Shown in pieces: positions 9,401 to 16,557 of a DNA stretch of 64,000 nt. The notes below the pieces were generated by a model that was not told the origin of the DNA, searched no databases, and saw only the letters and a list, made by a program, of their open reading frames with translations. The position numbers were made by a program, and so were the translations under genes. How positions within the stretch are numbered: position 1 is the first letter of the stretch; every line of letters starts with the position of its first letter. This DNA comes from Methylobacillus gramineus (lineage in GTDB: Bacteria > Pseudomonadota > Gammaproteobacteria > Burkholderiales > Methylophilaceae), in contig NZ_JAJAVE010000001.1 of assembly GCF_020532675.1 (NCBI RefSeq), positions 1,302,001-1,366,000 on the forward strand. Direction: 5' to 3'.

Positions 9401-10032
9401 TTGCCCTGATAGTCATTGACATTCACTGACTGGAGCTTGGAGTTCATGAGGTCTGTCAGGCTCAGTGCGTGAGCCTCTTTAATATCCTTTGCGGTGAGGC
9501 TCTGCACATTGCCAGGAATTTGCTCCTTGGTGAGACCTAGCCCAGGTAGAGGCCCAATTTCATAAAAGCGTTTGCTGCGAACCTCAATTGCATCCACTTT
9601 GAAATCTATGGCAGATTTCTCCCCAGGCAACTTGTCTGGTTCAGGCACCACCGCTCGCTTCAGTTGATAACGTCCATCTCCATCCTGCACTACTTCAAGA
9701 CCACTGCCTTTAAGTATGGTGGCAAAACCGTCCGACACACCAAACTGTCCGCGCAAGGCAGGGCTGCGCTTGCCTTGTGTTATGGCGGGGTCAAAGCCCA
9801 GCAAAACGCCAGACTCAGCCGCATAAGCGGGCAGGCTTTCGCTCAGCTCTCCAGCAGGAAGGTTATACAATTTTTTGGGAATGCTTTTGAGCAGGGGCTC
9901 CGCTGCCATACTGCTGGTGCCAGCACTCAACAATGCCAACGTGCACAGCTGCACCACTAATTTCAGAAGATACCGTGACACAGACACACAGCTATGTCCG
10001 GCATTATGTGCTCGATACTTTTTAATGCTCAT
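6472..10032 (-). CDS. large STN-domain TonB-dependent receptor, module copy 2
   Basis: Outer-membrane receptor of 1186 residues, a close paralogue of 690-4340. The ATG at 10032 follows AGGGGGAA. A long N-terminal signal region (to about residue 44, SMAAEP) is followed by an STN domain (about 55-125), the shared linker DFKVDAIEVRSKRFYEIGP, a plug (about 170-290) and a large barrel. Conserved with its paralogue are an extracellular insertion with CLFNSTNGLGLPDYYV and a later cysteine, a second cysteine-containing loop (YDLCVNGACPTTGYQIPD) and ELGCAFD...NRSCSLPTTL. A G8 run on the coding strand lies in the plug at 9189-9196. The paired FecR/FecI genes upstream predict ligand-induced expression. 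The two receptors differ most in loop length, so they may bind related but different ligands. Confidence 0.92.
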   Translation of the reverse strand: MSIKKYRAHNAGHSCVSVSRYLLKLVVQLCTLALLSAGTSSMAAEPLLKSIPKKLYNLPAGELSESLPAYAAESGVLLGFDPAITQGKRSPALRGQFGVSDGFATILKGSGLEVVQDGDGRYQLKRAVVPEPDKLPGEKSAIDFKVDAIEVRSKRFYEIGPLPGLGLTKEQIPGNVQSLTAKDIKEAHALSLTDLMNSKLQSVNVNDYQGNPFQMDVQYRGFTAGPQIGTPQGLSVFFDGIRVNEPFGDVVNWDMIPLNALSSFDVFPGSNPIFGLGTLGGALSMKTKDGFSNTEASAEVLTGSFGRRQLQAEGGWNNGTVAGFAAANIFLEDGWRGNSPSRVNQVFGKGSYRGDKLDLNLSTLVVWNDLVGNGLLPNEMYKQDRNGVYTSPDTTDNRLWQFQLSGSYFVNDKFTITSQVYRRNSKRKTSGADVYTEHNGYVRRALNTGEQYTCLFNSTNGLGLPDYYVFDVPNNDWSQSAFFNEYFSNGMDAQAALNSIGAALNPSLTGSPEGQAYLAHAKSVFDTWKNYRQAQNYQSQGNNIPTELPPGPDNPITGESNWLANIYNSINFSSVFGLTGVSDPFNAVISNYYYTDDGTKHVILVTPPSNLANCIDTQATNYSNDPGALSVPDPVIGGPLAVDGANTTTGQRPGVVDGTPTALLTDTQIDQETDGASIQFNWNFDKHKFMVGASVDMPSATYTSSQMLGMLDANRKGYLAPDQIREQYAAASLEVNNNDFKGHQITKSIYASETWSPVETLHFTGALRYNETRGKNKIASRTWGSRVFDLSDFEAVPDEYDLCVNGACPTTGYQIPDLSMLMNPPETEKFRYYSLNPSLGATWQATPKLNLYGNWAQGTRTPSVIELGCAFDSTPVFIGGGIGNVPRSLAENRSCSLPTTLSGDPYLPQIKAQTWDFGMRGRFNDNTEWNLGIYRTDLKDDIYMIGYPGNRNFFDTIGETRRQGLEAGITAAFDKWRLRLNYALTDATFQDSFWMPANDNSSAVEEYYGNLNYSRRIKVNPGNRMPGVPLHNLNATLSYQVTPKWQIGMTAVAHSFAYVRGNENNKHQAGAVFTETVSTGLGNTTVTRRATNTPGTVDGYMVLNLQTSYKLNSEWTLGLRVNNILDKEYFNAGRLGRNPFSPSVYGAIGPDGYNHNSNDWLTTNFLAPGAPRAAWISLSYEFDPRK

Positions 10033-10160
10033 TCACTTTCCCCCTGGATTTAATTCATTAATTTCTTGTTCTGCTGCTATGCCGAACGAGAATGAAAATC
10101 CGGAAAGTGTTTTGAAAAAAATTTTTGTAAATAAAAACCAGAGTGGCGTGATCACTGAGA

Positions 10161-11120
10161 TCAAGCAGGTTTGATATTGACCCAGTAGCGGGTAAATCGA
10201 TCGACGCGTACCGGCAGTGTTTCTTCAAGCGTATTTAGCACGGCTTCCATATCTTGCAAGGGAAAAGACCCTGAGATAAGCAAGCCACCCACTGCCGGGT
10301 CACAACGGAGCACGCCGGTTTTGTAGCGTGATATTTCGCTCACAAACGCATCAAGGCGCATTGCGTAGACCACCATAATGCCGTTGACCCAGGCCATTTC
10401 TGTTGTCTTGACCTTAGTTTTGGCAGAAAGCGATGTTGCGCTAAACTCTATGGACTCGCCCGCCTGCAAGACCATTGATCGCTTACCCTGATCATTGGGT
10501 TGCACTTCCACTGCCCCTTCAAACACACTGACTCTGGTCAGGCGGGATACATCTCTGACACTAAACTTGGTGCCTAACGCTGTTGCCGTGCCATGACGAC
10601 TTTGCACCATAAAGGGTCTATGTACAGCCAAATTTTCATGGCCAGTTTCAATGAACACCTCCCCTTTAATCAATTCAATGGTGCGGGCAGTGCTTGAAAA
10701 ATGAATGTTCACGGCTGAATCAGTATTCAAGACCAGGCGTCCCCCATCAGCCATCTGTATCTCGCGTCTCTCACCCACTGCTGTGCTGTGATCCGCCAAT
10801 ACTTCACGCCAAGGTTGTTCTCTGTAGGCATACAAACCAAGGGAGCTGGCACTGAGAAACAAGGCAAGATGTTTGATGATACGGCGGCGATCAGCAGACG
10901 GTGGCAATTGCAGGGTGGCAAGACCAATCTCTTGAGGCACTTGGTCAAACTGCTTTGTCACTCTTTCCAGCTTTTGCCAGGCCTGGAGATTTTGAGGATC
11001 AGATGCGGCCCAGGCGCGCCAATCAGCGATCTCGCTTTCGCTTGCCTCTCCTGAAGCTAGCCGGGCATACCAGATACTGGCTTTCACCATGGCTTGAGTG
11101 GGTTTCTGCTGATGGCTCAT
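10161..11120 (-). CDS. FecR-type anti-sigma regulator, module copy 2
   Basis: FecR family, 319 residues. The N-terminal DUF4880 region (about 12-55) contains ASIWYARLASGEASESEIADWRAW cut short by later variation. A hydrophobic span near residues 80-96 is followed by the periplasmic FecR domain (HSTAVGERREIQMADGGRLVLN; GTATALGTKFSV) and a C-terminal STN-like region with SGSFPLQDMEAVLNTLEETLPV. It starts 6 bases after the sigma gene stop. The 128-bp gap to the receptor gene downstream carries a CCGGATTTT at 10095-10103 that may belong to a sigma-dependent promoter. Confidence 0.92.
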   Translation of the reverse strand: MSHQQKPTQAMVKASIWYARLASGEASESEIADWRAWAASDPQNLQAWQKLERVTKQFDQVPQEIGLATLQLPPSADRRRIIKHLALFLSASSLGLYAYREQPWREVLADHSTAVGERREIQMADGGRLVLNTDSAVNIHFSSTARTIELIKGEVFIETGHENLAVHRPFMVQSRHGTATALGTKFSVRDVSRLTRVSVFEGAVEVQPNDQGKRSMVLQAGESIEFSATSLSAKTKVKTTEMAWVNGIMVVYAMRLDAFVSEISRYKTGVLRCDPAVGGLLISGSFPLQDMEAVLNTLEETLPVRVDRFTRYWVNIKPA

Positions 11121-11126
11121 AAAAGG

Positions 11127-11636
11127 TTAATCTTGCAAAAGCACCATGCACTGCAACATGGCTTTGGCAACATAGTTGCCTACTGTGCGAGTGGAAACCC
11201 CAAGTCTGCTGGCGATCTCGCCATAACTCAAGCCTTCCAGCTGCAACAGCAAAAATGCTGTCCGAACTTTGGGGGATAACCCATCGAGAAGTAGATCAAG
11301 CTTGATGAGGATTTCCAACACCATGGCACGGGTTTCCGGTGAGGCAGCATCTGTCGATGAGAAATGCACCAGAGCCTCAAGATACGCTTTCTCAATATCC
11401 CGTCGCCGAACATGATCCACCATCAGGCCATGCGCGATATGCGTCAAATATGCACGCGGCTCTTGCATGGTAGGAATATCGGTTTTTAACAGGAGATTAA
11501 GAAAGGTATCCTGTGTGAGGTCGGCTGCGCCGCTAGGACAACCCAGCTTTCTCGCGATCCACCCACGCAACCATGAATGATGCTCCTGATAGAGCAGTTG
11601 GATGGTGCCATGCTGGGTGATGGTGTCATCTGACAT
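11127..11636 (-). CDS. FecI-type ECF sigma factor, module copy 2
   Basis: ECF sigma factor of 169 residues. Region 2: YQEHHSWLRGWIARKLG, GAADLTQDTFLNLLL, EPRAYLTHIAHGLMVDHVRRR. Region 4: LEGLSYGEIASRLGVSTRTVGNYV. It is the first gene of the minus-strand transcript sigma-FecR-receptor-small membrane protein. Its upstream gap is shared with the divergent diguanylate cyclase at 11934 and carries the palindrome and phased repeats at 11739-11797, with no convincing Fur box. Most similar in this window to the partial sigma at 1-313 and to 50154-50663. Confidence 0.93.
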   Translation of the reverse strand: MSDDTITQHGTIQLLYQEHHSWLRGWIARKLGCPSGAADLTQDTFLNLLLKTDIPTMQEPRAYLTHIAHGLMVDHVRRRDIEKAYLEALVHFSSTDAASPETRAMVLEILIKLDLLLDGLSPKVRTAFLLLQLEGLSYGEIASRLGVSTRTVGNYVAKAMLQCMVLLQD

Positions 11637-11738
11637 AGGATTGAGTCGAAAGCACGATGTTATGAAAAGGCAGCAATAACGGTGCCACCAATTAAGACAT
11701 TGATTTAAAATATTTTACTATTTTAATGGTTTTGAAAT

Positions 11739-11797
11739 TGGCTATATACAGCCACAAAACAACCACATTGCAGCCAATTTACAACCAATCACAACCA
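11739..11797. promoter_or_regulatory. palindrome TGGCTATATACAGCCA followed by phased CARCCA repeats
   Basis: The perfect-ended palindrome TGGCTATATACAGCCA lies at 11739-11754. Its right half (CAGCCA at 11749) begins a series of direct repeats: CAACCA at 11760, CAGCCA at 11771, CAACCA at 11782 and CAACCA at 11792. The starts are 11, 11, 11 and 10 bases apart, about one DNA turn, so all would face the same side of the helix. It sits between two divergent genes, the sigma factor (starts 11636) and the diguanylate cyclase (starts 11934), where no terminator is expected. A cooperative transcription-factor binding array is the simplest reading. Confidence 0.6.
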
Positions 11798-11857
11798 ATT
11801 TCCACATATCTGCCCATATGGAAAAGTGATGGTCTAGAATAACTAAAAAATTCATGC

Positions 11858-11892
11858 AGCTAAAAGTTTGGGTTCAAAGTTTTAGCTATAAT
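11858..11892 (+). promoter_or_regulatory. likely promoter region of the diguanylate cyclase gene
   Basis: A consensus-like -10 box TATAAT lies at 11887-11892, about 40 bases before the start codon. An 8-bp inverted repeat, AGCTAAAA at 11858 and TTTTAGCT at 11880, brackets the place of the -35 element, for which no good TTGACA match exists. This suggests an activator- or repressor-dependent promoter. Confidence 0.4.
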
Positions 11893-11933
11893 CTCCCCAC
11901 TTTTAACAGGCCTTTTTATTCAGAGCGGTTCAG

Positions 11934-13100
11934 ATGCAGCTTGATGTCAAAACCATATTCTTCCTGACCGGTATGCTGACCAGCACAACCGGCCTGGTGC
12001 TATGGGGCCTGGCGATGACAGGACGCTTTGATCGCTGGCTGAAATACTGGGGCATCAGCAATTTGTCTGCCGGCGCAGGGATATTACTGCTCACATTTCG
12101 TGACCAGATTCCTGACTTCTACAGTATCGTGCTTGCCAATATGCTGACCATCATTGGCTATTTCCTTTTGATGGTCACTGCTCGCCGCCTTTATCGCCGC
12201 AAAGTAGCCTGGCAACCCCACCTGTTGGTGCTCGCAGTGATGGCAACACTTTTCCTCATGATGCAGGACTCCGACCAGTTCTATTTTGAGCGTACAGCTA
12301 TCAGTGCGGCCATCTGCGGCTTTTACTGTGTACTGATCTCACATACCACCCTGGCAATTGCGCGCGAGGAAAATATCAGTTCCGCCTACCTGGTCACAGG
12401 TATTTTCAGTGTGACGGCGTTGGCATTCGGATTACGCATGCTCGCGGCCCTCACCCACCACCTGGGTGGTGAATCAGTGTTTGCGCCAGGCGGAATCAAT
12501 ATGTGGATGATTTTGCTGGCGGCCATCGTGGCGCCGTTATGGAATATGTCCATGCTGATGATGATCATGGAACGCATCAACCGCAACTGGATCGGCCGTG
12601 CCTTGCGTGACCCACTCACCTCCGCACTGAACCGTGCGGGCTTGAGCGCCGCGATGGAAAATGCTGTACAAGGCTACTCGGACAAGTCATATACTGCATT
12701 GCTGCTGGTGGATATCGACCACTTCAAGCAGGTAAATGACAAACTGGGCCACGCATACGGTGATGAGCTGCTGCGCATGTTTTCAGATATGGTGCGCAGT
12801 CAGTTACGCGGATCTGATCTGTTTGCCAGACAGGGCGGAGATGAGTTCGTGATCCTCTTGCCAGGCAGTGGAGAAAAAGAAGGTAGGGAAGTAGCCGAAC
12901 GTCTGCAAAAAGCCTTCACCCAGTCCATCTGGAAAATGAAGACGGCGGAGATTGCGCCCACGCTCAGTATAGGGCTGGCCGTGACCAAAACAGACCAGTT
13001 GCCACAATCACTGCATAACCTGTTACAACAGGCAGATGCCGCGCTGTATCAATCCAAGCAGGGCGGCAGAAACCGGATTACCACCGTACAAACCGCCTGA
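11934..13100 (+). CDS. membrane diguanylate cyclase (GGDEF)
   Basis: Makes the second messenger c-di-GMP from two GTP. The 388-residue protein has about seven hydrophobic segments in residues 1-212, forming a membrane sensor region I cannot assign to a named family, then a GGDEF domain (about 223-385). The active-site motif GGDEF is at 301-305, and an RGSD five residues before it matches the RxxD inhibitory site. DPLTSALNR and DIDHFKQVND are also typical, so an active, product-inhibited enzyme is expected. It is divergent from the sigma factor at 11127-11636 and shares its regulatory gap. Its stop is one base from the convergent gene at 13102. Confidence 0.92.
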   Translation: MQLDVKTIFFLTGMLTSTTGLVLWGLAMTGRFDRWLKYWGISNLSAGAGILLLTFRDQIPDFYSIVLANMLTIIGYFLLMVTARRLYRRKVAWQPHLLVLAVMATLFLMMQDSDQFYFERTAISAAICGFYCVLISHTTLAIAREENISSAYLVTGIFSVTALAFGLRMLAALTHHLGGESVFAPGGINMWMILLAAIVAPLWNMSMLMMIMERINRNWIGRALRDPLTSALNRAGLSAAMENAVQGYSDKSYTALLLVDIDHFKQVNDKLGHAYGDELLRMFSDMVRSQLRGSDLFARQGGDEFVILLPGSGEKEGREVAERLQKAFTQSIWKMKTAEIAPTLSIGLAVTKTDQLPQSLHNLLQQADAALYQSKQGGRNRITTVQTA

Positions 13101-13101
13101 G

Positions 13102-14187
13102 TCAGGCCACGGCGCTAGGCGTTTCATTGGCTTTTTCAATCCCCTCTTCGATTTTTTCCTCGGCTTCTGCTTCATCCTCACTGGAAGCATCCTCTGGCGC
13201 CTGCACATACTCCAGGGTTCTGGAAAGCTGCAAATGGGTAAACACCGGAAAATGATCCGAGCCTATGTGAGCCACTCGCTGCATCCGAACCAAACCAAAA
13301 TCCGGACTATGGAATATATGATCCAGCGCCCATCTGAATATGGGGTAATCGGCATGGTAGGTGTTGATATGATGACGTCCGATCCGCGGATCCAGCAGCC
13401 CGCTGATACGCTGGAACAAGCGTGTGGTGCGAGACCATGCCACGTCATTCAAGTCTCCCATCACAATCACACTATCTTCACTTTCCTTGGCTTCATCACC
13501 CACCATCAACAGCTCGGCATCGCGCAAGGTCGACTCTTGCGCCTCTGTCGGGCTAGGTGGCTCAGGATGCATGCAATACAAGCTGACTGGCGCCCCACAC
13601 GGCAGGATCACGGTGGCATGAATAGAGGGAATCTGATCGCTGAGTAGATATTTGATTTGCGCGTTTTTCAGCGGCAACCGGCTATACAAATGCATGCCGT
13701 AGAGGTTATCCAACGGCACCCTCACTACATGGGGATACTCTGGCTCAATAGCGCTCAACGCTTGCTCCCAGATACGATCAGTTTCCAGTGTCAGTACAAC
13801 ATCGGGAGAAAATTTGCGGATTTGCTGCAACAACAGGTAATGCTTGTTGTTGGTCATCAGCACGTTAGCCACCAGAATGGAAATTTGCTTATCGCGGCTA
13901 TAGTGCTTCAGGGCAATTTTCTTCACTTCCGTGCGCCAGATCGCCGTGTAAGGCAACACCATGCTGAACTGGTAAGTCAGGGCTAGCAGCAGGGCCGCTA
14001 GGGCAATCATACGTCTTGCATCCCAATCAGCCTCTGGCACGATCAGTAGGATGAGCGCCAGTAAACCCAATGCGATGATCTGCAGGCGGGGGAAATCCAG
14101 GCCGCGAAACCACCATTCGTTACGCCTGACCAGAGAACCTGCCGTAAGCACTACCACCAGCAGGGTAAGTATTTCATTCCAGATCAT
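13102..14187 (-). CDS. membrane-anchored endonuclease/exonuclease/phosphatase (EEP) family protein
   Basis: The ATG at 14187 (MIWNEILTLL) is preferred over an upstream start that would run into the neighbouring gene. It gives 361 residues. Three or so hydrophobic segments lie in the first 105 residues, followed by an EEP fold with VANVLMTN, LETDRIW, VMGDLNDVAWS and GSDHFPVFTHLQL, which supply the expected metal-binding and catalytic Asn, Glu, Asp and His. The last 30 residues are strongly acidic (SSEDEAEAEEKIEEG). Such proteins hydrolyse phosphodiesters or phosphoinositide-like substrates; the real substrate is unknown. Confidence 0.85.
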   Translation of the reverse strand: MIWNEILTLLVVVLTAGSLVRRNEWWFRGLDFPRLQIIALGLLALILLIVPEADWDARRMIALAALLLALTYQFSMVLPYTAIWRTEVKKIALKHYSRDKQISILVANVLMTNNKHYLLLQQIRKFSPDVVLTLETDRIWEQALSAIEPEYPHVVRVPLDNLYGMHLYSRLPLKNAQIKYLLSDQIPSIHATVILPCGAPVSLYCMHPEPPSPTEAQESTLRDAELLMVGDEAKESEDSVIVMGDLNDVAWSRTTRLFQRISGLLDPRIGRHHINTYHADYPIFRWALDHIFHSPDFGLVRMQRVAHIGSDHFPVFTHLQLSRTLEYVQAPEDASSEDEAEAEEKIEEGIEKANETPSAVA

Positions 14188-14227
14188 TATTATTTTTCGG
14201 TGAGTTAATGTGATGAAACTGGCTACA

Positions 14228-14620
14228 TCAGGCCCGATGCAGCCACAGCAAACTGGCCAGCATGGCAATGACGAGCACAACGACTACACGTGTCAGCCTG
14301 GCGGTACGCAAGCGATTAGCCTCCACACGTGCCACCAGTTGTTCATTCTGGTCGGCCAGGGTTTTGAGCAGTTCAGAAGAATTGAGCATCTGCACATGCA
14401 ACTCCGCCACCCGGTTTTCCAGCACCTCTATGCGTGCATCCTTGGCGTCTATGGTTTCCAGCTCGGTATAAGGCACGTCATTGATCGGGAATTCATTAAA
14501 TTTTGGTTTGCGGGCAACCGCCTCCCAGAGCCTGCGTGCGCCTTCAGCGATAGCCGGTGCCTTGCGGATCACCTCGGTCCAGGGCACGTTCTTTAATACG
14601 GTCAGCCATACTGCAGCCAT
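14228..14620 (-). CDS. hypothetical protein with coiled coil and C-terminal membrane anchor
   Basis: A 130-residue protein from an ATG at 14620 with AAGGAAA upstream. Residues about 60-105 look like a coiled coil (ARIEVLENRVAELHVQML onwards), and the last 20 residues are a hydrophobic anchor (VVVVLVIAMLASLLWL) ending LHRA, so it is probably a tail-anchored inner-membrane protein. The N-terminal half is basic and aromatic. It precedes the EEP gene by 40 bases on the same strand and may share its transcript. No named family recognised. Confidence 0.75.
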   Translation of the reverse strand: MAAVWLTVLKNVPWTEVIRKAPAIAEGARRLWEAVARKPKFNEFPINDVPYTELETIDAKDARIEVLENRVAELHVQMLNSSELLKTLADQNEQLVARVEANRLRTARLTRVVVVLVIAMLASLLWLHRA

Positions 14621-14708
14621 TCACTATTTCCTTTTCATTTGAAAGTGGTATGAGGACCACGTTTCCCTATCAGACTGTCAGTAGTATCGCCATTAATGGG
14701 GCGTGCTG

Positions 14709-15074
14709 TTATGCGGAGACGGTAATAAAACTCATGCGGTTACCATCAGGATCCACCATCAGCATATTACGCACTGTCGGGCCCAGATCATTACCTGGTG
14801 GCTCCATCACGTGTAGCCCTTGTTGCTGGAACTCATGGTAAACAGCATCCACATCTGGCACATAAAAATGCACTAGCGAGCCAAAAGCGCAATCTCCCGT
14901 GTGCTCTGTCAGGAACACCTGCATATCGCCACGCGCAATCGCGGCAAATATGGGAAAGCCCGGCTCAAACTGATGCGTCCACAGTTCGCTGAAACCCAGT
15001 TTTTCATAATAGGGCTTGCTCAATAGATAAGAGGCCACACGTATGGCCGGGATCACGCTCTGTGAGTTTTGCAC
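14709..15074 (-). CDS. VOC-superfamily (glyoxalase/bleomycin-resistance fold) protein
   Basis: A 121-residue protein with two beta-alpha-beta-beta-beta units: IPAIRVASYLLSKPYYEKLGF at the start and VHFYVPDVDAVYHEFQQQG followed by VDPDGNRMSFI at the end, the classic VOC pattern. Members bind metals, act as small dioxygenases or isomerases, or sequester antibiotics. The closest general description is a bleomycin-resistance-like protein, but resistance is not implied. It lies 22 bases downstream of the hydrolase gene at 15097-15663 and is probably co-transcribed. Confidence 0.8.
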   Translation of the reverse strand: MQNSQSVIPAIRVASYLLSKPYYEKLGFSELWTHQFEPGFPIFAAIARGDMQVFLTEHTGDCAFGSLVHFYVPDVDAVYHEFQQQGLHVMEPPGNDLGPTVRNMLMVDPDGNRMSFITVSA

Positions 15075-15096
15075 GCTTGCTCCTTTTGGCTAACAA

Positions 15097-15663
15097 TTAC
15101 GTTGGTTCAGACATCATCTGCACGAGCACATCGTAAATAGCGGGGAACTCGGTAAAACCATCCTGCTTCATGAAGTGTCCACCCAGCTCAAACAGCTCCC
15201 ACTCCGCCTGTAACTTTTCGCTGAGGCGCAATGAATAAGGATAAGGGACTATATTGTCATCCTTGGCCGCCACTACCACCCGATGCCTGCTCATCCTGAC
15301 GAGGTGGTCAAAGTCCAGAGACGGAGTAATGAAAGGGTCCAGATCAGGCAAGAAGCTCAAATGTTCAGCAAACCCCGATACCAGCACCATACCGCCTATG
15401 GTCGCATGCTGCGTCATTAAATGTTGCAATAAGGTAATGCAGCCCAGGCTATGCCCGACAAACCATGTATGCGTATCATGCTGCTGAATATTGGCCTGCA
15501 AATGCTCAAGCCAGCCCTGTAGCTTGGGGCTATTAGGCCCGGGTAACTCCAGCACATGAACAGAAACACCCTTCTGCTCAAATGCCTGCTTTAGCCAGGG
15601 GAACCAGTGGCTTTGCGGTGTAGCCTGGTAACCAGGAATAATATAGATGGTGTGTGCTTGCAT
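15097..15663 (-). CDS. RBBP9/YdeN-type alpha/beta hydrolase
   Basis: A 188-residue serine hydrolase. IYIIPGYQATPQSHWFPWL at the start, a GHSLG nucleophile elbow near residue 70, an Asp in VVAAKDDNIVPYPYS and a His in GGHFMKQDGF complete the triad. This matches the RBBP9/YdeN family of small single-domain esterases, whose natural substrates are poorly known. It has no signal peptide, so it is cytoplasmic. Confidence 0.85.
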   Translation of the reverse strand: MQAHTIYIIPGYQATPQSHWFPWLKQAFEQKGVSVHVLELPGPNSPKLQGWLEHLQANIQQHDTHTWFVGHSLGCITLLQHLMTQHATIGGMVLVSGFAEHLSFLPDLDPFITPSLDFDHLVRMSRHRVVVAAKDDNIVPYPYSLRLSEKLQAEWELFELGGHFMKQDGFTEFPAIYDVLVQMMSEPT

Positions 15664-15807
15664 GACATACCCTGAAATTCAATTCAGAGTTAGAACACTC
15701 TGGAATGTTTAGTTCGATGACCAGAGCACAAAGTATCCCGCATCTGCAGTGCCATACCACCCACCAGTGGATGATTAAACCGGATTACTCATAGTAAACA
15801 ACTCGCT

Positions 15808-16488
15808 CTACTTCACCGCGCCAAATACCTTTTTCAACAGGTTGCTGGCCTGGCCCATTGGGTCCTTGCGTATCGCCTTCTCTTCCTCGGCCATCATCAG
15901 ATAAACACCATCCAGGGTTTTCTGCGTAACGTACTGCTCAAGATTGGCCTGGTCTTTTTTCACCAGTCCGTACTTGTTGCCCATTTCTGCAAACTTGTTG
16001 TATTGCTGGGCCAGGTCCACATTTTCTGTTGCCTTTTTTACAATCGGCAAGAATTTATTCGCCATGGGGCCCGAGGTAGTTTTACGGAAATATTGCGTGG
16101 CAGCATCCTCTCCGCCCGTCAGGATATCCTTGGCATCCTGCACACTCATCTGCTTGACTGAGTTGACCAGCAGGGTCTTGGCTTCAGGGACCGCCGCTTC
16201 AGCTGCACGGTTCATCTTCAGTACCAGCTCATCCGCCTGCTTGCCCATGCCAAACATGCGCATCGCTTTTTCAGCCTTTTGCAAGGACTCAGGCAGAGGG
16301 ATCTTCACTTGTGGATTTTTCAAAAACCCATCCACTGATCCCAGCTGACTCACTGCTTTATCAGCCCCTTGAATCAGCGCCTCTTTCAAGCCCTTGCTGG
16401 TATCAGCATTACTAAGATCACTCAAGCCAAGTGCACTGGCCTGGCTAGCAAAAAAGGCAAAGCCTAATGCGGTCATTAGATAGCGCAT
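15808..16488 (-). CDS. DUF4197 periplasmic protein
   Basis: A 226-residue protein with a signal peptide (MRYLMTALGFAFFASQASA) and an all-alpha body containing LSNADTSKGLKEALIQGADKA and TQYFRKTTSGPMANKFLPIV, typical of the DUF4197 family of proteobacterial exported proteins. Function is unknown. It stands alone between the hydrolase and glgP on the minus strand. The 144-bp gap on its downstream side shows no clear terminator. Confidence 0.85.
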   Translation of the reverse strand: MRYLMTALGFAFFASQASALGLSDLSNADTSKGLKEALIQGADKAVSQLGSVDGFLKNPQVKIPLPESLQKAEKAMRMFGMGKQADELVLKMNRAAEAAVPEAKTLLVNSVKQMSVQDAKDILTGGEDAATQYFRKTTSGPMANKFLPIVKKATENVDLAQQYNKFAEMGNKYGLVKKDQANLEQYVTQKTLDGVYLMMAEEEKAIRKDPMGQASNLLKKVFGAVK

Positions 16489-16557
16489 GATATCTCCTGC
16501 AGTGTTCTGAAAACCATAGTCTACCTGCGTTCAACTACTCATGCGCATTATCTTGGG

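Noticed and set aside
11749-11797. Possible CRISPR or tandem-repeat array
   Set aside because: The units are only 6-10 bases at 11-base spacing, with no spacers of CRISPR length and no cas genes.
13036-13647. A 203-codon open frame on the plus strand
   Set aside because: It runs antisense to the well-supported EEP-family gene, has no ribosome site and no recognisable motif.
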